A stretch of DNA of 64,000 nucleotides from Hyphococcus flavus (GCF_028748065.1 NZ_CP118166.1:2805501-2869500), one strand, 5' to 3'. Counted from the stretch's first letter, positions 9,222 to 20,132 are shown. The notes: a model not told the origin generated them from the letters alone. A program made the numbers and translations.

Positions 9222-10733
9222 ATGGGGTCGGGCGATAAATTAAATGATACTTCAGAAGGCGGTCTCGCCAGCGCACGGCGGGCTGTAGTCGATATCGGCT
9301 CAAATTCCGTCAGGCTTGTAGTGTACGATGGACCGCCACGGGCGCCCATACCGATCTGCAACGAAAAAGCTTTATGCGGTCTTGGCCGGGAAATGACCAA
9401 AGATGGCGGGCTTAACCCGGCAGCTGTTGAGGATGCGCTGGCGACGCTTTCCAGATTTCGTCATGTTCTTGATGATCTTGGCCGCCCGCATGTTGAGGTT
9501 ATAGCGACAGCCGCTGTTCGTGACGCGCGTGACGGAAAGCAGTTTGTCGAGGCGACAAAAGCGCTAGGTTTTGACGTCAATATCATCAGTGGCGAAGAGG
9601 AAGGCCGGCTTGCCGCGTATGGTGTCGCTGCAGTCGAGCCGGAAGCAACAGGCCTCGTTGGCGACATGGGCGGCGGCAGCCTTGAACTGGCCTTGCTGAA
9701 CAAGGGAGAAATTGAGCAAAGCAATAGCTTGCCTGTTGGTCCGTTTAATTTGATGCGCGCCGCCGGCGGTGACAACAAGGCGGCAGTTAAATTTATCGAA
9801 GAACAGCTTGATAGCATCAAATTTCTGAAGCCGAAGAAAATTGATACGATTTATTCAGTAGGCGGCGCATGGCGCGCCGTTGCACGAATCCACATGGGGC
9901 TTAGAAGCTATCCCTTGTCGGTGTTGCATCACTATGAAATGTCGAGTCAGCAAGTTCTCGACATTTGCGATCTTATCGCGCGTCAAAGCCGGCGGTCGCT
10001 GGAGGAAGTGCCGGGCATACCGCGCAGAAGGATTGATACGTTGCCGCTCGCCTCAATGGTGTTGCGCGCTGTCGTCACGAGGGTCAAAGCTGACAAGATT
10101 ATCGTCTCTGCTGGCGGTGTGCGCGAAGGGCTTTTGTACAACCAGTTATCGAAAGAACAGCGCGCCAGTGATCCTTTCATCGAAGCGTGCAAATATTACG
10201 CTCAACGCTTGTCGCCGGACCCAGCCTTTGGAGAAGCGGCGTATAAAGTTATTGAACCGCTCTTCGCGAATGGCGATGCATCTGGGGCGCGGTTGCGATA
10301 CGGCGCCTGCCTGCTGGCGGATATCGGCGCGTATTTTCATCCGGATCTTCGCGGCCGTCATGCTTTCGATACGGCTCTGCGCGCGCCTTTTGTCGGCGTC
10401 AGTCATGCTGAACGGCTCTGGACGGCGCTTGCCTTGTTCAGGCGCCATCAAGGACGCTCGCCGGCGCCGCCAGACGAGCAGGCCATGGCGTTAATGCCCT
10501 GGGATGCACAGTTGCAGTCTACGCAATTTGGTCTCGCTTTGCGTTTCGTCGCGGCGTTAGCGCCAAAAGCGCCGGCAGCGCTGAAGGGATGCAAACTTGA
10601 AAAGCGGGAAGACGAGATTGTCTTTACGGCGCCGTCGGATCGCGAGGCGCTGATGGGTGAAACGCCAAGGCGGCGGTTCGTATCACTCGCTGCGGCCTTT
10701 GAATGCGCGGCTGCGGAAGTGTACGAAGATTAA
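9222..10733 (+). CDS. ppx: Exopolyphosphatase / GppA family phosphatase
   Basis: A 503-residue Ppx/GppA protein of the ASKHA fold that removes terminal phosphates from polyphosphate and/or pppGpp. Visible motifs are the first phosphate loop VVDIGSNSVRLVVYD, ATAAVRDARDG, NIISGEEEGRLAAYG with the catalytic Glu region, and the second loop VGDMGGGSLELALL. The C-terminal region is the longer helical HD-like type seen in full-length Ppx. ATG 9222 is preferred; an upstream in-frame TTG at 9171 adds 17 residues with no ribosome binding site. It lies 78 bases after ppk1, and its end overlaps the end of the convergent SDR gene by 4 bases. Confidence 0.93.
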   Translation: MGSGDKLNDTSEGGLASARRAVVDIGSNSVRLVVYDGPPRAPIPICNEKALCGLGREMTKDGGLNPAAVEDALATLSRFRHVLDDLGRPHVEVIATAAVRDARDGKQFVEATKALGFDVNIISGEEEGRLAAYGVAAVEPEATGLVGDMGGGSLELALLNKGEIEQSNSLPVGPFNLMRAAGGDNKAAVKFIEEQLDSIKFLKPKKIDTIYSVGGAWRAVARIHMGLRSYPLSVLHHYEMSSQQVLDICDLIARQSRRSLEEVPGIPRRRIDTLPLASMVLRAVVTRVKADKIIVSAGGVREGLLYNQLSKEQRASDPFIEACKYYAQRLSPDPAFGEAAYKVIEPLFANGDASGARLRYGACLLADIGAYFHPDLRGRHAFDTALRAPFVGVSHAERLWTALALFRRHQGRSPAPPDEQAMALMPWDAQLQSTQFGLALRFVAALAPKAPAALKGCKLEKREDEIVFTAPSDREALMGETPRRRFVSLAAAFECAAAEVYED

Positions 10734-11581
10734 TTGCGGCGGGACTTTTTAAAACTATCGAGGCCGTTTATGCGTTCAAGAATACGGTCTGTCGCTCCTG
10801 ACGGCAGAAAGTTTCGCAGCGCAATTGCGTAAGTCATGCTTTTTGGCGCTGTATAACGCGATTGCGGACGCTCGGCGGTCAGCGCTTCATGCACCGCCTC
10901 AGCAACAACAATTGGCGGCGGCGCTGAAGGGTGCTGTTTTTCAAACCATGCTTTGAAGATTTTGACTTGCTCTCCGTAAACATCGTCAGTCTCGTAATGC
11001 GTCAGCATTTCCTGTTCGAAATGGCCGAATGGCGTGTTGATGGCGCCCGGTCGCACCACTGAAACCTTGATGCCATGAGGTTTAAGCTCGCGGCGCAGTG
11101 AATCCGATAACCCTTCGACTGCGTGTTTGGTCGCCGCATAAGCGCTTTGAAACGGGGAGGCGATGCGGCCGGTCAAGGAGCCAATATTGACAATGCGGCC
11201 GCGACCCGCCTCGCGCATTTGCGGCAACAGCGCTTGCGTCACAGCAACAAGGCCAAAGACATTCGTTTCGAATACGCCGCGCCACTCAGTCTGAGAGAGC
11301 CGTTCGAGCGGTCCCATGGCGGAAACGCCGGCGTTATTGACGAGCCCGTAAAGCGTCACGCCTTCGTCGGCGATTTTTTTCAAGGCTTTTTCGATGGAGC
11401 TTTCATCGGTGACGTCCATTTCAATTGGCGTAATGCGCCCACCGCCAAGGCCGGAGAGGTTTTTCAGCTTTTCTTCCCGGCGGGCCGTAGCGAAGACGCG
11501 AAACCCTTTATGGGCTAGATGAATGGCGGTCGCTTCGCCAATGCCGCTTGAGGCGCCGGTGATGAGGACGGATTGATGCAA
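10730..11581 (-). CDS. Short-chain dehydrogenase/reductase (SDR)
   Basis: A 283-residue classical SDR with the cofactor motif TGASSGIGEATAIHLA at residues 7-22, NNAGVSAMG, a catalytic Ser in NIGSLTGRIASPF and the Tyr-Lys pair in YAATKHAVEGLSDSL. An Arg pair after the second strand (TARREEK) points to NADP(H) preference. The family reduces or oxidises many alcohols and ketones, so no substrate is assigned. Translation appears to start at TTG 11581, supported by AAGGAGC about eight bases upstream; no in-frame ATG fits before the Rossmann fold. It is a single gene, convergent with ppx. Confidence 0.88.
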   Translation of the reverse strand: MHQSVLITGASSGIGEATAIHLAHKGFRVFATARREEKLKNLSGLGGGRITPIEMDVTDESSIEKALKKIADEGVTLYGLVNNAGVSAMGPLERLSQTEWRGVFETNVFGLVAVTQALLPQMREAGRGRIVNIGSLTGRIASPFQSAYAATKHAVEGLSDSLRRELKPHGIKVSVVRPGAINTPFGHFEQEMLTHYETDDVYGEQVKIFKAWFEKQHPSAPPPIVVAEAVHEALTAERPQSRYTAPKSMTYAIALRNFLPSGATDRILERINGLDSFKKSRRN

Positions 11582-11645
11582 AGCAAAGCTCCTTAATGCT
11601 CTTTCTTGAAGAACCTAGCGCCACTTGCGCTTCTGATCAAAACGC

Positions 11646-11687
11646 AAAAAAACGGCGCCTTGCATGGGGCGTATGCAAAGCGCCGTT
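11646..11687 (-). terminator. Intrinsic terminator of the VPLPA-CTERM gene
   Basis: A near-perfect 15-base inverted repeat (AACGGCGCCTTGCAT / ATGCAAAGCGCCGTT) surrounds a 7-base loop. On the minus strand it is followed by a run of seven U. It lies just after the stop of the gene at 11716. Confidence 0.88.
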
Positions 11688-11715
11688 AGTTTTACGCGTA
11701 AAGGCCGGGGGAGGG

Positions 11716-12408
11716 CTACGCGTAAGTCTTTTTTCGCTTGGCGGCGAATCCAAGGCCGATAAGACCGGAGATCAACAGTGGAAGCGCCGCTGGGATTGGC
11801 ACGTCAGAAACCGCATTGATATAGAATTCACGCCCACCTTCGCTGAGCGCCACACCAACAAGGCGCAGTGTTTCCGCGTTAGCGTACATGCCGCTGGCCG
11901 CGGCTGAGACGACTCCCGCAAATGTCAGTGTTTCCAGCACTCCACCGTCAACACTTACTTGCACGAAATCATTGCTGCCGCTGATGTCGAAATGATCTGC
12001 ATCGCGAAACGATATTCCCATTAGCGAGAATAATCGCTGGCCACTGTCGTCAAGAAATCCGAATTCAATAAATTCATCTTGATCACCGGTGACATTGTCT
12101 TCGTTATTGCGTTCGCATTCAGAACCCGGTCCCGCTTCAAGCGTGCAAACGCCAAGACCTGCAGGGCGTCCGTTGCTTAAACCGTCAAGGTATGGTGCGG
12201 GAATATTTTCTGATCCGTCTGTAGCAGTTCCGCCAGATGTCAACCGGATCTGTTCGCCGTTCGAGGCGGTGAAAATTGCACCATTCTCCAAACCTCGCTC
12301 TCCGCCGATCGCGGCTTCGGTAGCGAAATTAATAGGCGCCGCTTCCGCGGCGAAACTTCCTGCGAAAAAAGTACTTAAAGCCGCAAACGCGGCTGACTTA
12401 AAATTCAT
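11716..12408 (-). CDS. Exported VPLPA-CTERM sorting-domain protein
   Basis: A 230-residue secreted protein. Residues 1-23 are a signal peptide (AAFAALSTFFAGSFAAEA). The mature part is acidic with many Gly, Asp and Asn, predicted beta-rich, with one Cys pair (GVCTLEAGPGSECE). The C-terminus ends VPIPAALPLLISGLIGLG followed by AAKRKK: a tripartite sorting signal (VPxPA, hydrophobic helix, basic tail). Such signals are processed by exosortases of the XrtD type in bacteria that make extracellular polysaccharide. No exosortase gene is in this window. GGGAG precedes ATG 12408. What the protein does outside the cell is not evident. Confidence 0.85.
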   Translation of the reverse strand: MNFKSAAFAALSTFFAGSFAAEAAPINFATEAAIGGERGLENGAIFTASNGEQIRLTSGGTATDGSENIPAPYLDGLSNGRPAGLGVCTLEAGPGSECERNNEDNVTGDQDEFIEFGFLDDSGQRLFSLMGISFRDADHFDISGSNDFVQVSVDGGVLETLTFAGVVSAAASGMYANAETLRLVGVALSEGGREFYINAVSDVPIPAALPLLISGLIGLGFAAKRKKTYA

Positions 12409-12532
12409 GCTTGCTCCCTATGTTTACTGATGCAGGGGGACACTGCACGTAACGTGGGGCGCGTTCGAAAGTTCCAAAAAATATAAAAATATATGCTGAA
12501 AGTTTTCCGGTAAACGAGAGAGTTTACCGCTA

Positions 12533-14203
<1,671 letters not shown>

Positions 14204-14239
14204 CTAAATTCAGAATTTGCAAAAAAGATCGCAGATTGT

Positions 14240-14776
14240 TCAGCCCTGCGGCGGATCTTCCTGAGAGTCCGTTGTTTGCTCGCCGGATGCAGGCTCTGTT
14301 TCTGCTGCAGGTTGCACGTCCGATGGTTCGTTTGTGACGGGCTGGGCTTCTTCCGGCGCCTCCGCGCCAAGCGATTCGAGAAGATCCGTCGTAGAGGCCG
14401 GCTCATCAGTTCCGGTTTGAGATTCCTCCACATCAAGGGAATCCAGCAAATCGCTGGTGGAGGGCGGCGTGTCGATATCTTCTGGCTGGCTTTCCTGTGC
14501 GCCACCGGTACTGGTTAGCTCATCAATCAGAGAATCCGTGTCCTCACCTCCACCGGCTTGTATCGCCAACGCAAGAGAGGTAGCGAAAAACAGCGCCGCA
14601 AGAATCGAAGTCGTGCGGGTTAACGCATTCGCCGCGCCACGGCCGGTCATGAAACCGCCGCCGCCGCCACCGCCGCCGCCAATGCCCAGCGCACCGCCGT
14701 CAGAACGCTGAAGCAGAACGACAACGATCAGCGCAAGCACGATCAAGGAATGGACGGTCAGCAAAATAGCGGTCAT
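14240..14776 (-). CDS. secG: Preprotein translocase subunit SecG with a long acidic tail
   Basis: A 178-residue SecG, the small SecYEG partner that assists SecA-driven export. The first helix is ILLTVHSLIVLALIVVVLLQ, then the conserved QRSDGGALGIGGG, a run of nine glycines, FMTGRGAANALTRTT, and a second helix ending FATSLALAI. From residue 80 on, an unusually long acidic Ser/Thr/Pro/Gln tail (about 95 residues) contains three related units built around SLIDELTS, SDLLDSL and TDLLESL. Typical SecG is 75-130 residues. The core assignment is sure; the role of the tail is unknown. Confidence 0.92.
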   Translation of the reverse strand: MTAILLTVHSLIVLALIVVVLLQRSDGGALGIGGGGGGGGGFMTGRGAANALTRTTSILAALFFATSLALAIQAGGGEDTDSLIDELTSTGGAQESQPEDIDTPPSTSDLLDSLDVEESQTGTDEPASTTDLLESLGAEAPEEAQPVTNEPSDVQPAAETEPASGEQTTDSQEDPPQG

Positions 14777-14910
14777 GAAAGCGGCTCATCTCTACCGGGC
14801 ATTCGGGCCCAGCGCTTATTTAGGAAGCGGGTTCCAGATGTCAAAAGCGACCGCTGGAAGGGTGAGGGCCATAACGGAAAGCCCGGGCCCCTGCAAGTCC
14901 CGCGAGAATT

Positions 14911-15753
14911 CTAGCGACGGCTCAACCGTCGCCGCAGCCGCGCAACCTGCCGGTTGAGGATGGGGGGCAGAAAATCCTCGAGAGCCTCGTCGATTTTGAC
15001 CTTCCAGTCTGTTTCATCGCCAGTACCGGGCCGGGGCCTGAACTGGGTCGTGCGGGATGCTTTGGAGGCTTCCCAGGTCGCGGTGTAGTAATAGAGCGCG
15101 ATGGATTTCCGGGTGACGCTCTCAGGGTGCGCGACCGGCTGGGGATTGCCGTGCATGCTGTCGCCTGTGGTCGTAAAGATGACGCAGCGATTGGCGATCG
15201 GCGTTATGGCGTGAACCCGTTCGGACATATCCGTCCGCCACAGCTCCAACTGACCGCCATATTCATCTTTCCAGTCGCGATTTAGGTAGATCAGGACATT
15301 GATGCGGCGCTCAAGTCCCAACGGCTTGTGGTGGTTAAAGTCGGCATGCATGGACAGATGCCCGCCATTGGCGATTTCGTGGAAACCGCCGCCGAGAAAA
15401 TAAGGGTCGGGGATGAGACCCTTAATGCCTGAAATGTTTTCGATGACCTTGATGAACGGCCTCGAGTTGAAGGCGTAAAATAGCCGCCGCAGCTTAGGCG
15501 CCATATGGTCCGGATGAAAACTGGTTTTCAGGCGTTCCTGATTGCGGTCGAAAGTCTGGCTGTCTGCATCCGGTTGTTGCGGAAACTGGCTGAGGCAAAG
15601 GTCAATGACCGCAGACGGCAGGAAGTCATCGATCACGATATGCGGGAACGGATCGGCTGCCGCGTAATCGGTCGCCAGGTCCAGACCGCGATCCTTGAGC
15701 GCATCGAAGTCGAATAAAGCGGGGTCGTCTTTATTGCCGGAGAGAAAGGTCAT
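14911..15753 (-). CDS. 2-oxoglutarate-Fe(II) oxygenase (prolyl 4-hydroxylase type)
   Basis: A 280-residue protein with the double-stranded beta-helix iron site: HADFN around residue 135 provides the HxD pair, HGNPQPVAH around 200 provides the distal His, and the following ESVTRKSIALYYYT provides the Arg that binds 2-oxoglutarate. The early segment FPHIVIDDFLPSAVIDLCL is typical of the prolyl 4-hydroxylase-like branch. Such enzymes hydroxylate peptides, sugars or small molecules; no substrate can be assigned. The C-terminus is strongly basic (RQVARLRRRLSRR). No good ribosome binding site precedes ATG 15753. The neighbours give no pathway hint. Confidence 0.83.
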   Translation of the reverse strand: MTFLSGNKDDPALFDFDALKDRGLDLATDYAAADPFPHIVIDDFLPSAVIDLCLSQFPQQPDADSQTFDRNQERLKTSFHPDHMAPKLRRLFYAFNSRPFIKVIENISGIKGLIPDPYFLGGGFHEIANGGHLSMHADFNHHKPLGLERRINVLIYLNRDWKDEYGGQLELWRTDMSERVHAITPIANRCVIFTTTGDSMHGNPQPVAHPESVTRKSIALYYYTATWEASKASRTTQFRPRPGTGDETDWKVKIDEALEDFLPPILNRQVARLRRRLSRR

Positions 15754-15842
15754 TCGTTAAGTAGCCGCCAGGAAGCTGAATGCTTCCCGGCATGCATAAA
15801 ACAGACCGGACCGGATACGCCAGCCCTGATGATCAGAGATGG

Positions 15843-17660
15843 TTAAGAAGCTTTTTCCGCTTCTATCCACTCGTCCACGACTTCGTCGAGGATGCCGAGC
15901 GGCATGCCGCCATTCATCAAGACTGTTTCATGGAATTCCCTGAGATCGAAATCATCGCCCAATTCATTCTCGGCGCGTTCGCGCATTCGTAAAATGGCGA
16001 GCTGACCGGTTTTATAGGCAGTGGCCTGTCCCGGCCAGACGGCATAGCGCTCAATCTCGCGTGTGACTTCCGCGTCGGTCATGCCGGTTTTCGAGGCCAT
16101 GTATTCGATAGCCTGTTCACGTGACCAGCGTTTGTGGTGGATACCTGTATCGACTACCAGACGCACCGCTCTGTACATCTCTGCCTGTAGGCGGCCAAGG
16201 TCCCCAAGCGGGTCGTCGTCATACATGCCCATGTCAATTTTCGCCACGCGTTCCGCATAAAGCGCCCATCCTTCTGAATAGGCGGTGAACGGCGAAAGCT
16301 TGCGCAGCATTGGCACGCCTTCAATCATCTGCGACAGCGAAATCTGGAAATGGTGCCCTGGCGCTCCCTCATGAATAAGAAGCGTCGGTAATGTCCATTT
16401 CGGATTATCGGCCGTATCCTTCTGGTTGATATAAAATCGTCCGGGACGCGAACCGTCGAGGGCAGGCGCGTTATAGTAACCGCCCGGCGCGCCGTCTTCG
16501 GAAAATTCCGGCACGCGCACAACTTCCAGCGGCTGCGGCGGCAGGGTGATGAAATAGTCGCCAGCAATCTCCATCACCTCGTCATTGAGGTTTGAAAGAT
16601 AATCCAGCATTTCCTGCCGGCCTTCATCCGTATTGGGATAAATCTGGTCTGGCGCTTCCATGAGGACGCGCACGCGTTCCGCGACCGTACCCTCGGTATA
16701 TCCTTGGGAGACAAGGATGTCGTCCATCTGCTGTTCGATAAGTGCGACTTCCGACAGACCGGTTTCATGAATTTCATCCGCCGTGAAGTCGGTTGTGGTG
16801 TTTGACTTAAGCTGAACCTTGTAAATTTCGGCGCCGTCCGGAATTCTCCAGATACCAGCGTTATGATCAGTGTTTTCAAGAAGCGCCTCAAATAGCGCGA
16901 TCATGGCTTCGTAGCCGGGGATGACTTCTGTCTCCACGGCTTCTGTTGCTTGCGCCATGTAACCCGCCTGTTTGTCTTCGGACAAACCGATTTCTTCAAG
17001 CTTTGCCGGTAATGTGGTGACAAGCGGGTTTTCAGCCGCGCCGCCTTCGATAAAGGAGCGCATGCCGGTAAGCGATTTTTCGATGACGAAATCAGGCGGC
17101 ACGACGCCGTTGTCCCGATCATCCTCAACCCGGACTTTCGTTTCCCGCAACACCCGGCCGAATTCATTCAGACGGGAGATATATCGTTTGACGCTTTTTT
17201 CGTTTTTGATGACGTGCGCGTCGGTAAGAAACGACGGCATATTCACTAGCGGACCGCTGAGCTGTGAAACGCGATAGCCGCCATATTCAAATTCGGCCTG
17301 ACGAAGCAGATCGTCGAAAAACCAGGCGGTGATTTTCCAGGTTAAAAGTTCCTGTCCTTCAAGACCGTCGGGGCCGTATTTGTCGAGACCAGCGCGCGCT
17401 TTGCGAAGTTTTTCCAGCGACTTTTCATCTTGCGCTTGTGTGTAGTCGGCGAGCTTGCCGCTGTGGAAATCGAGCGGCGTGTTATCGATAAACCCGAGTT
17501 GGGTCATCAGCTCGGGAGAGTCCGTCAGAAATTGAAACGTTACTTTGTTAACGTAATTGTTGACGCCCACCGGCGTGAACCAGAACCACATGGACGCCGC
17601 GCCAGCCGCCAGGACCAGCAAAAGTAGCAAAAATCCGAATATCTTCCCTATGATGCGCAT
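15843..17660 (-). CDS. DUF885 family protein, putative membrane-anchored metallopeptidase
   Basis: A 605-residue protein with an N-terminal membrane segment (GFLLLLLVLAAGAASMWFWF) that is probably an anchor or uncleaved signal. The body matches DUF885, a family of alpha-helical zinc-peptidase-like proteins. The key motif HEGAPGHHFQ near residue 430 is the HExxH-like variant of this family (H-E-G-x-P-G-H-H), followed by YSEGWALYAERVA with a conserved Glu. A periplasmic hydrolase of peptides or esters is likely, but the substrate is unknown. AGGGGCG lies before ATG 17660. It is divergent from pdhB across a 272-bp gap. Confidence 0.85.
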   Translation of the reverse strand: MRIIGKIFGFLLLLLVLAAGAASMWFWFTPVGVNNYVNKVTFQFLTDSPELMTQLGFIDNTPLDFHSGKLADYTQAQDEKSLEKLRKARAGLDKYGPDGLEGQELLTWKITAWFFDDLLRQAEFEYGGYRVSQLSGPLVNMPSFLTDAHVIKNEKSVKRYISRLNEFGRVLRETKVRVEDDRDNGVVPPDFVIEKSLTGMRSFIEGGAAENPLVTTLPAKLEEIGLSEDKQAGYMAQATEAVETEVIPGYEAMIALFEALLENTDHNAGIWRIPDGAEIYKVQLKSNTTTDFTADEIHETGLSEVALIEQQMDDILVSQGYTEGTVAERVRVLMEAPDQIYPNTDEGRQEMLDYLSNLNDEVMEIAGDYFITLPPQPLEVVRVPEFSEDGAPGGYYNAPALDGSRPGRFYINQKDTADNPKWTLPTLLIHEGAPGHHFQISLSQMIEGVPMLRKLSPFTAYSEGWALYAERVAKIDMGMYDDDPLGDLGRLQAEMYRAVRLVVDTGIHHKRWSREQAIEYMASKTGMTDAEVTREIERYAVWPGQATAYKTGQLAILRMRERAENELGDDFDLREFHETVLMNGGMPLGILDEVVDEWIEAEKAS

Positions 17661-17932
17661 GATATCGCCCCTCTAAATCCCCTTGCTATTGAACTAGCTG
17701 CGCCCTTGCCTGACGCAGATCATGCAGCACGTTTATGCCAATTCCGGCGGGGTTGGAAGCAATGGCAGCCGTTGACTCGGCGGACCGTTGGAATTTCGCG
17801 CTATCAGGGGAAATTGGCTCCTGAAATGGCGGGCCATGGCGAGTTTTCGAGTTTACGCTTGTTCACCCCATGATTGTGCGGCTAGGAAAGGCGCGCCGAT
17901 TCTGAAGATTTACAAAGAAGAGACGAAATCAA

Positions 17933-19336
17933 ATGCCAACGCCGGTTTTAATGCCAGCCCTTTCCCCCACCATGGAAGAAGGCACGCTTGCCAAGTGGAA
18001 TGTAAAAGAAGGGGACAAGGTGTCCTCTGGCGATGTGATCGCCGAAATTGAAACCGACAAGGCGACCATGGAGGTCGAAGCGGTCGATGAGGGGACCATC
18101 GGTAAAATCCTGGTGGCCGAAGGCACGGAGAACGTCAAAGTTAATGACCCCATTGCTGTGCTGGTCGACGATGGCGAAAGCGCCGATGACATCGATCTGT
18201 CGAGCCTGAACGGCGGCGCGCCGGCGGCGTCGGATGAGCAATCTGCCAGCACTGAAACTGATCAGGCCGCAGATGACGGCGACAGTCAGGACACGCCGCC
18301 GCAACCAGCGGTGACCGCGGCGGCTGATCCCGAATTGCCGGACGACGTTGAAATGATCCCCACAACCATCCGCGATGCGTTGCGCGACGCCATGGCCGAA
18401 GAAATGCGCCGTGATGAGGACGTGTTCCTCATGGGCGAGGAAGTCGCCGAATATCAGGGCGCCTATAAAGTCTCACGCGGATTGCTCGACGAGTTCGGGC
18501 CGAAGCGCGTGGTCGATACGCCGATCACGGAATATGGCTTTGCCGGTCTTGGCGTTGGCGCGGCTTTTGCGGGCCTGAAACCGATTGTCGAATTCATGAC
18601 CTGGAATTTCGCCATGCAGGCGATTGACCATATCATCAACTCGGCTGCGAAGACGCGTTATATGTCCGGCGGTCAGATGGGCTCGCCCATCGTCTTCCGC
18701 GGACCGAACGCAGCGGCGTCGCGCGTCGCCGCGCAGCATTCTCAGGATTACGCCGCATGGTATTCAAACGTGCCGGGCCTGATCGTGATTTCGCCGTACT
18801 CCGCATCAGATGCGAAAGGCCTGTTGAAGGCCGCGATCCGCAACCCGAACCCGGTGGTGTTTCTGGAGCATGAGCTGCTTTACGGCGACACCATGGATGT
18901 GCCGGACGTGGACGACTGGGTGCTGCCCATCGGCAAGGCGAAGGTCGCGCGCGAAGGCGATGACGTCACTATTGTTTCCTATTCGCGTGGCGTGAAGTTC
19001 TCGCTGGAAGCAGCGGAGAAGCTGGCCGAGGAGGGCGTTTCCGCCGAAGTCGTAGATTTGCGCACATTACGTCCGCTCGATGTGGAGACGGTGCTCGCTT
19101 CCGTTCGCAAGACCAACCGCATCGTTACGGTGGAAGAGGGCTGGGCGCCCTGCGGCGTCGGCGCCGAGATCGGGTGGCAGGTGACACAGCATGCGTTCGA
19201 TTACCTCGATGCGCCGCCGGCGCGCGTCACGCAAGAGGATGCGCCGCTCCCCTACGCTGCGAATCTCGAAGTCTTAAGCCTTCCGAATGCGGACAAAATC
19301 GTCAAGGCGGTGAAGACGGTGATGTATAGGGATTAA
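17933..19336 (+). CDS. pdhB: Pyruvate dehydrogenase E1 beta subunit with N-terminal lipoyl domain
   Basis: A 467-residue E1 beta subunit. Residues 1-80 are a biotinyl/lipoyl domain with the lipoylation site in [13 protein letters not shown] (Lys about 43). A Pro/Ala/Asp-rich linker follows, then the transketolase-like domain starting near residue 143 ([20 protein letters not shown]). It shows [37 protein letters not shown] and [19 protein letters not shown]. With E1 alpha it decarboxylates pyruvate and passes acetyl to E2. A lipoyl domain on E1 beta is known in alphaproteobacteria. No pdhA is adjacent: upstream is the divergent DUF885 gene, and pdhC starts 1.85 kb downstream. Confidence 0.95.
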   Translation: MPTPVLMPALSPTMEEGTLAKWNVKEGDKVSSGDVIAEIETDKATMEVEAVDEGTIGKILVAEGTENVKVNDPIAVLVDDGESADDIDLSSLNGGAPAASDEQSASTETDQAADDGDSQDTPPQPAVTAAADPELPDDVEMIPTTIRDALRDAMAEEMRRDEDVFLMGEEVAEYQGAYKVSRGLLDEFGPKRVVDTPITEYGFAGLGVGAAFAGLKPIVEFMTWNFAMQAIDHIINSAAKTRYMSGGQMGSPIVFRGPNAAASRVAAQHSQDYAAWYSNVPGLIVISPYSASDAKGLLKAAIRNPNPVVFLEHELLYGDTMDVPDVDDWVLPIGKAKVAREGDDVTIVSYSRGVKFSLEAAEKLAEEGVSAEVVDLRTLRPLDVETVLASVRKTNRIVTVEEGWAPCGVGAEIGWQVTQHAFDYLDAPPARVTQEDAPLPYAANLEVLSLPNADKIVKAVKTVMYRD

Positions 19337-19339
19337 TTA

Positions 19340-19648
19340 GTGGCTATTGCTAACCTTGCTGTTTATGGATTTGGATATTTAGCTGCTGCCTTATTCATCG
19401 GCTTTGGCTTACTAAGGGTGCTCACATTTTTTCATGTCCGTCAGGAAGGTAATTGGATAGATTCCTTTTATCGGTGGCTATGGTGGTGGGGCTCCAACGG
19501 GCTTACCGTTTTTATATTTCCAGATTCAAGAATGCTAACTGATAAAGGAAAATCAATATTTCGATTGTCCCGAAATTTATTTTTTGCATCATTGGCGATC
19601 ATGATTTTTGTAGTCTTGGTAGATTCTTTTTATCTCGCGACAGGATGA
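19340..19648 (+). CDS. Small two-helix membrane protein of unknown function
   Basis: A 102-residue protein that I do not recognise. It has two membrane helices, YLAAALFIGFGLLRVLTFF near residues 13-31 and FFASLAIMIFVVLVDSFYLA at the C-terminus, joined by a short Trp-rich stretch (SFYRWLWWWGSNG) and a basic segment. It starts at GTG 19340, three bases after the pdhB stop, with GGGA about eight bases upstream. Its DNA is visibly richer in A and T (many ttt, aaa, tta and att codons) than pdhB before it or the GFA gene after it, so it may be a late arrival in the pdh region. Position, not homology, supports its being real. Confidence 0.6.
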   Translation: MAIANLAVYGFGYLAAALFIGFGLLRVLTFFHVRQEGNWIDSFYRWLWWWGSNGLTVFIFPDSRMLTDKGKSIFRLSRNLFFASLAIMIFVVLVDSFYLATG

Positions 19649-19651
19649 TAT

Positions 19652-20101
19652 ATGATCCACACCGGCCAATGCCATTGCGGGAAACTGAAAGTTTCTTTTG
19701 AGACGGGAATGACGCCGGAGGCGCTGGGCGTCAGGACGTGTCAGTGTGCGTTTTGCCGGGCTCATGGCGCAGTCAATATTTCCGATCCACAGGGACTGAT
19801 CACCATCGACGGCGCGCCGGAAGATGTGGAGTGTTATAATTTCGCCTTGCGCACGGCGGATTTTCTGATCTGCAAGACTTGCGGTGTTTATATCGCAGCG
19901 GTCATGGGCGAGGGCGAAAAGATTGTTTCGACGATCAATATCGTCGGGCTCCGCATGAATGAGTTTTTTGAAATCGACGAAGCGCCCATGGACTATGGCG
20001 CGGAAACGACCGAGGCGCGCATTGCCCGGCGATTTCAGAAATGGACGCCGACAAGATTCTTAAATCCTGATCTTGCCGCTTCGAATTTCGGTCCGCACTG
20101 A
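19652..20101 (+). CDS. GFA-family (Mss4-like fold) zinc protein
   Basis: A 149-residue protein of the glutathione-dependent formaldehyde-activating (GFA/CENP-V) family. It has the three zinc-binding clusters: GQCHCGKL at residues 5-12, CQCAFCRAHG at about 30-39, and LICKTCGVY at about 71-79. Family members bind zinc structurally; the formaldehyde-activating role holds only for the founder, so no reaction is assigned. It follows the small membrane-protein gene by 3 bases and is probably in the same transcript. The GC-rich codon use matches the chromosome average. Confidence 0.82.
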   Translation: MIHTGQCHCGKLKVSFETGMTPEALGVRTCQCAFCRAHGAVNISDPQGLITIDGAPEDVECYNFALRTADFLICKTCGVYIAAVMGEGEKIVSTINIVGLRMNEFFEIDEAPMDYGAETTEARIARRFQKWTPTRFLNPDLAASNFGPH

Positions 20102-20132
20102 CGGTGGTTGGTTTTAGCATAAGTTCCAAAGC

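Noticed and set aside
12508-12529. Hairpin CGGTAAAC / GTTTACCG after pyrG, considered as a terminator
   Set aside because: Neither strand has a U-run after the stem; it may be structural but cannot be called a terminator.
14640-14685. A run of glycine codons in secG that might be a frameshift or assembly artefact
   Set aside because: The frame stays open through it, the conserved SecG motifs lie on both sides in the same frame, and Gly-rich loops are normal at this site.
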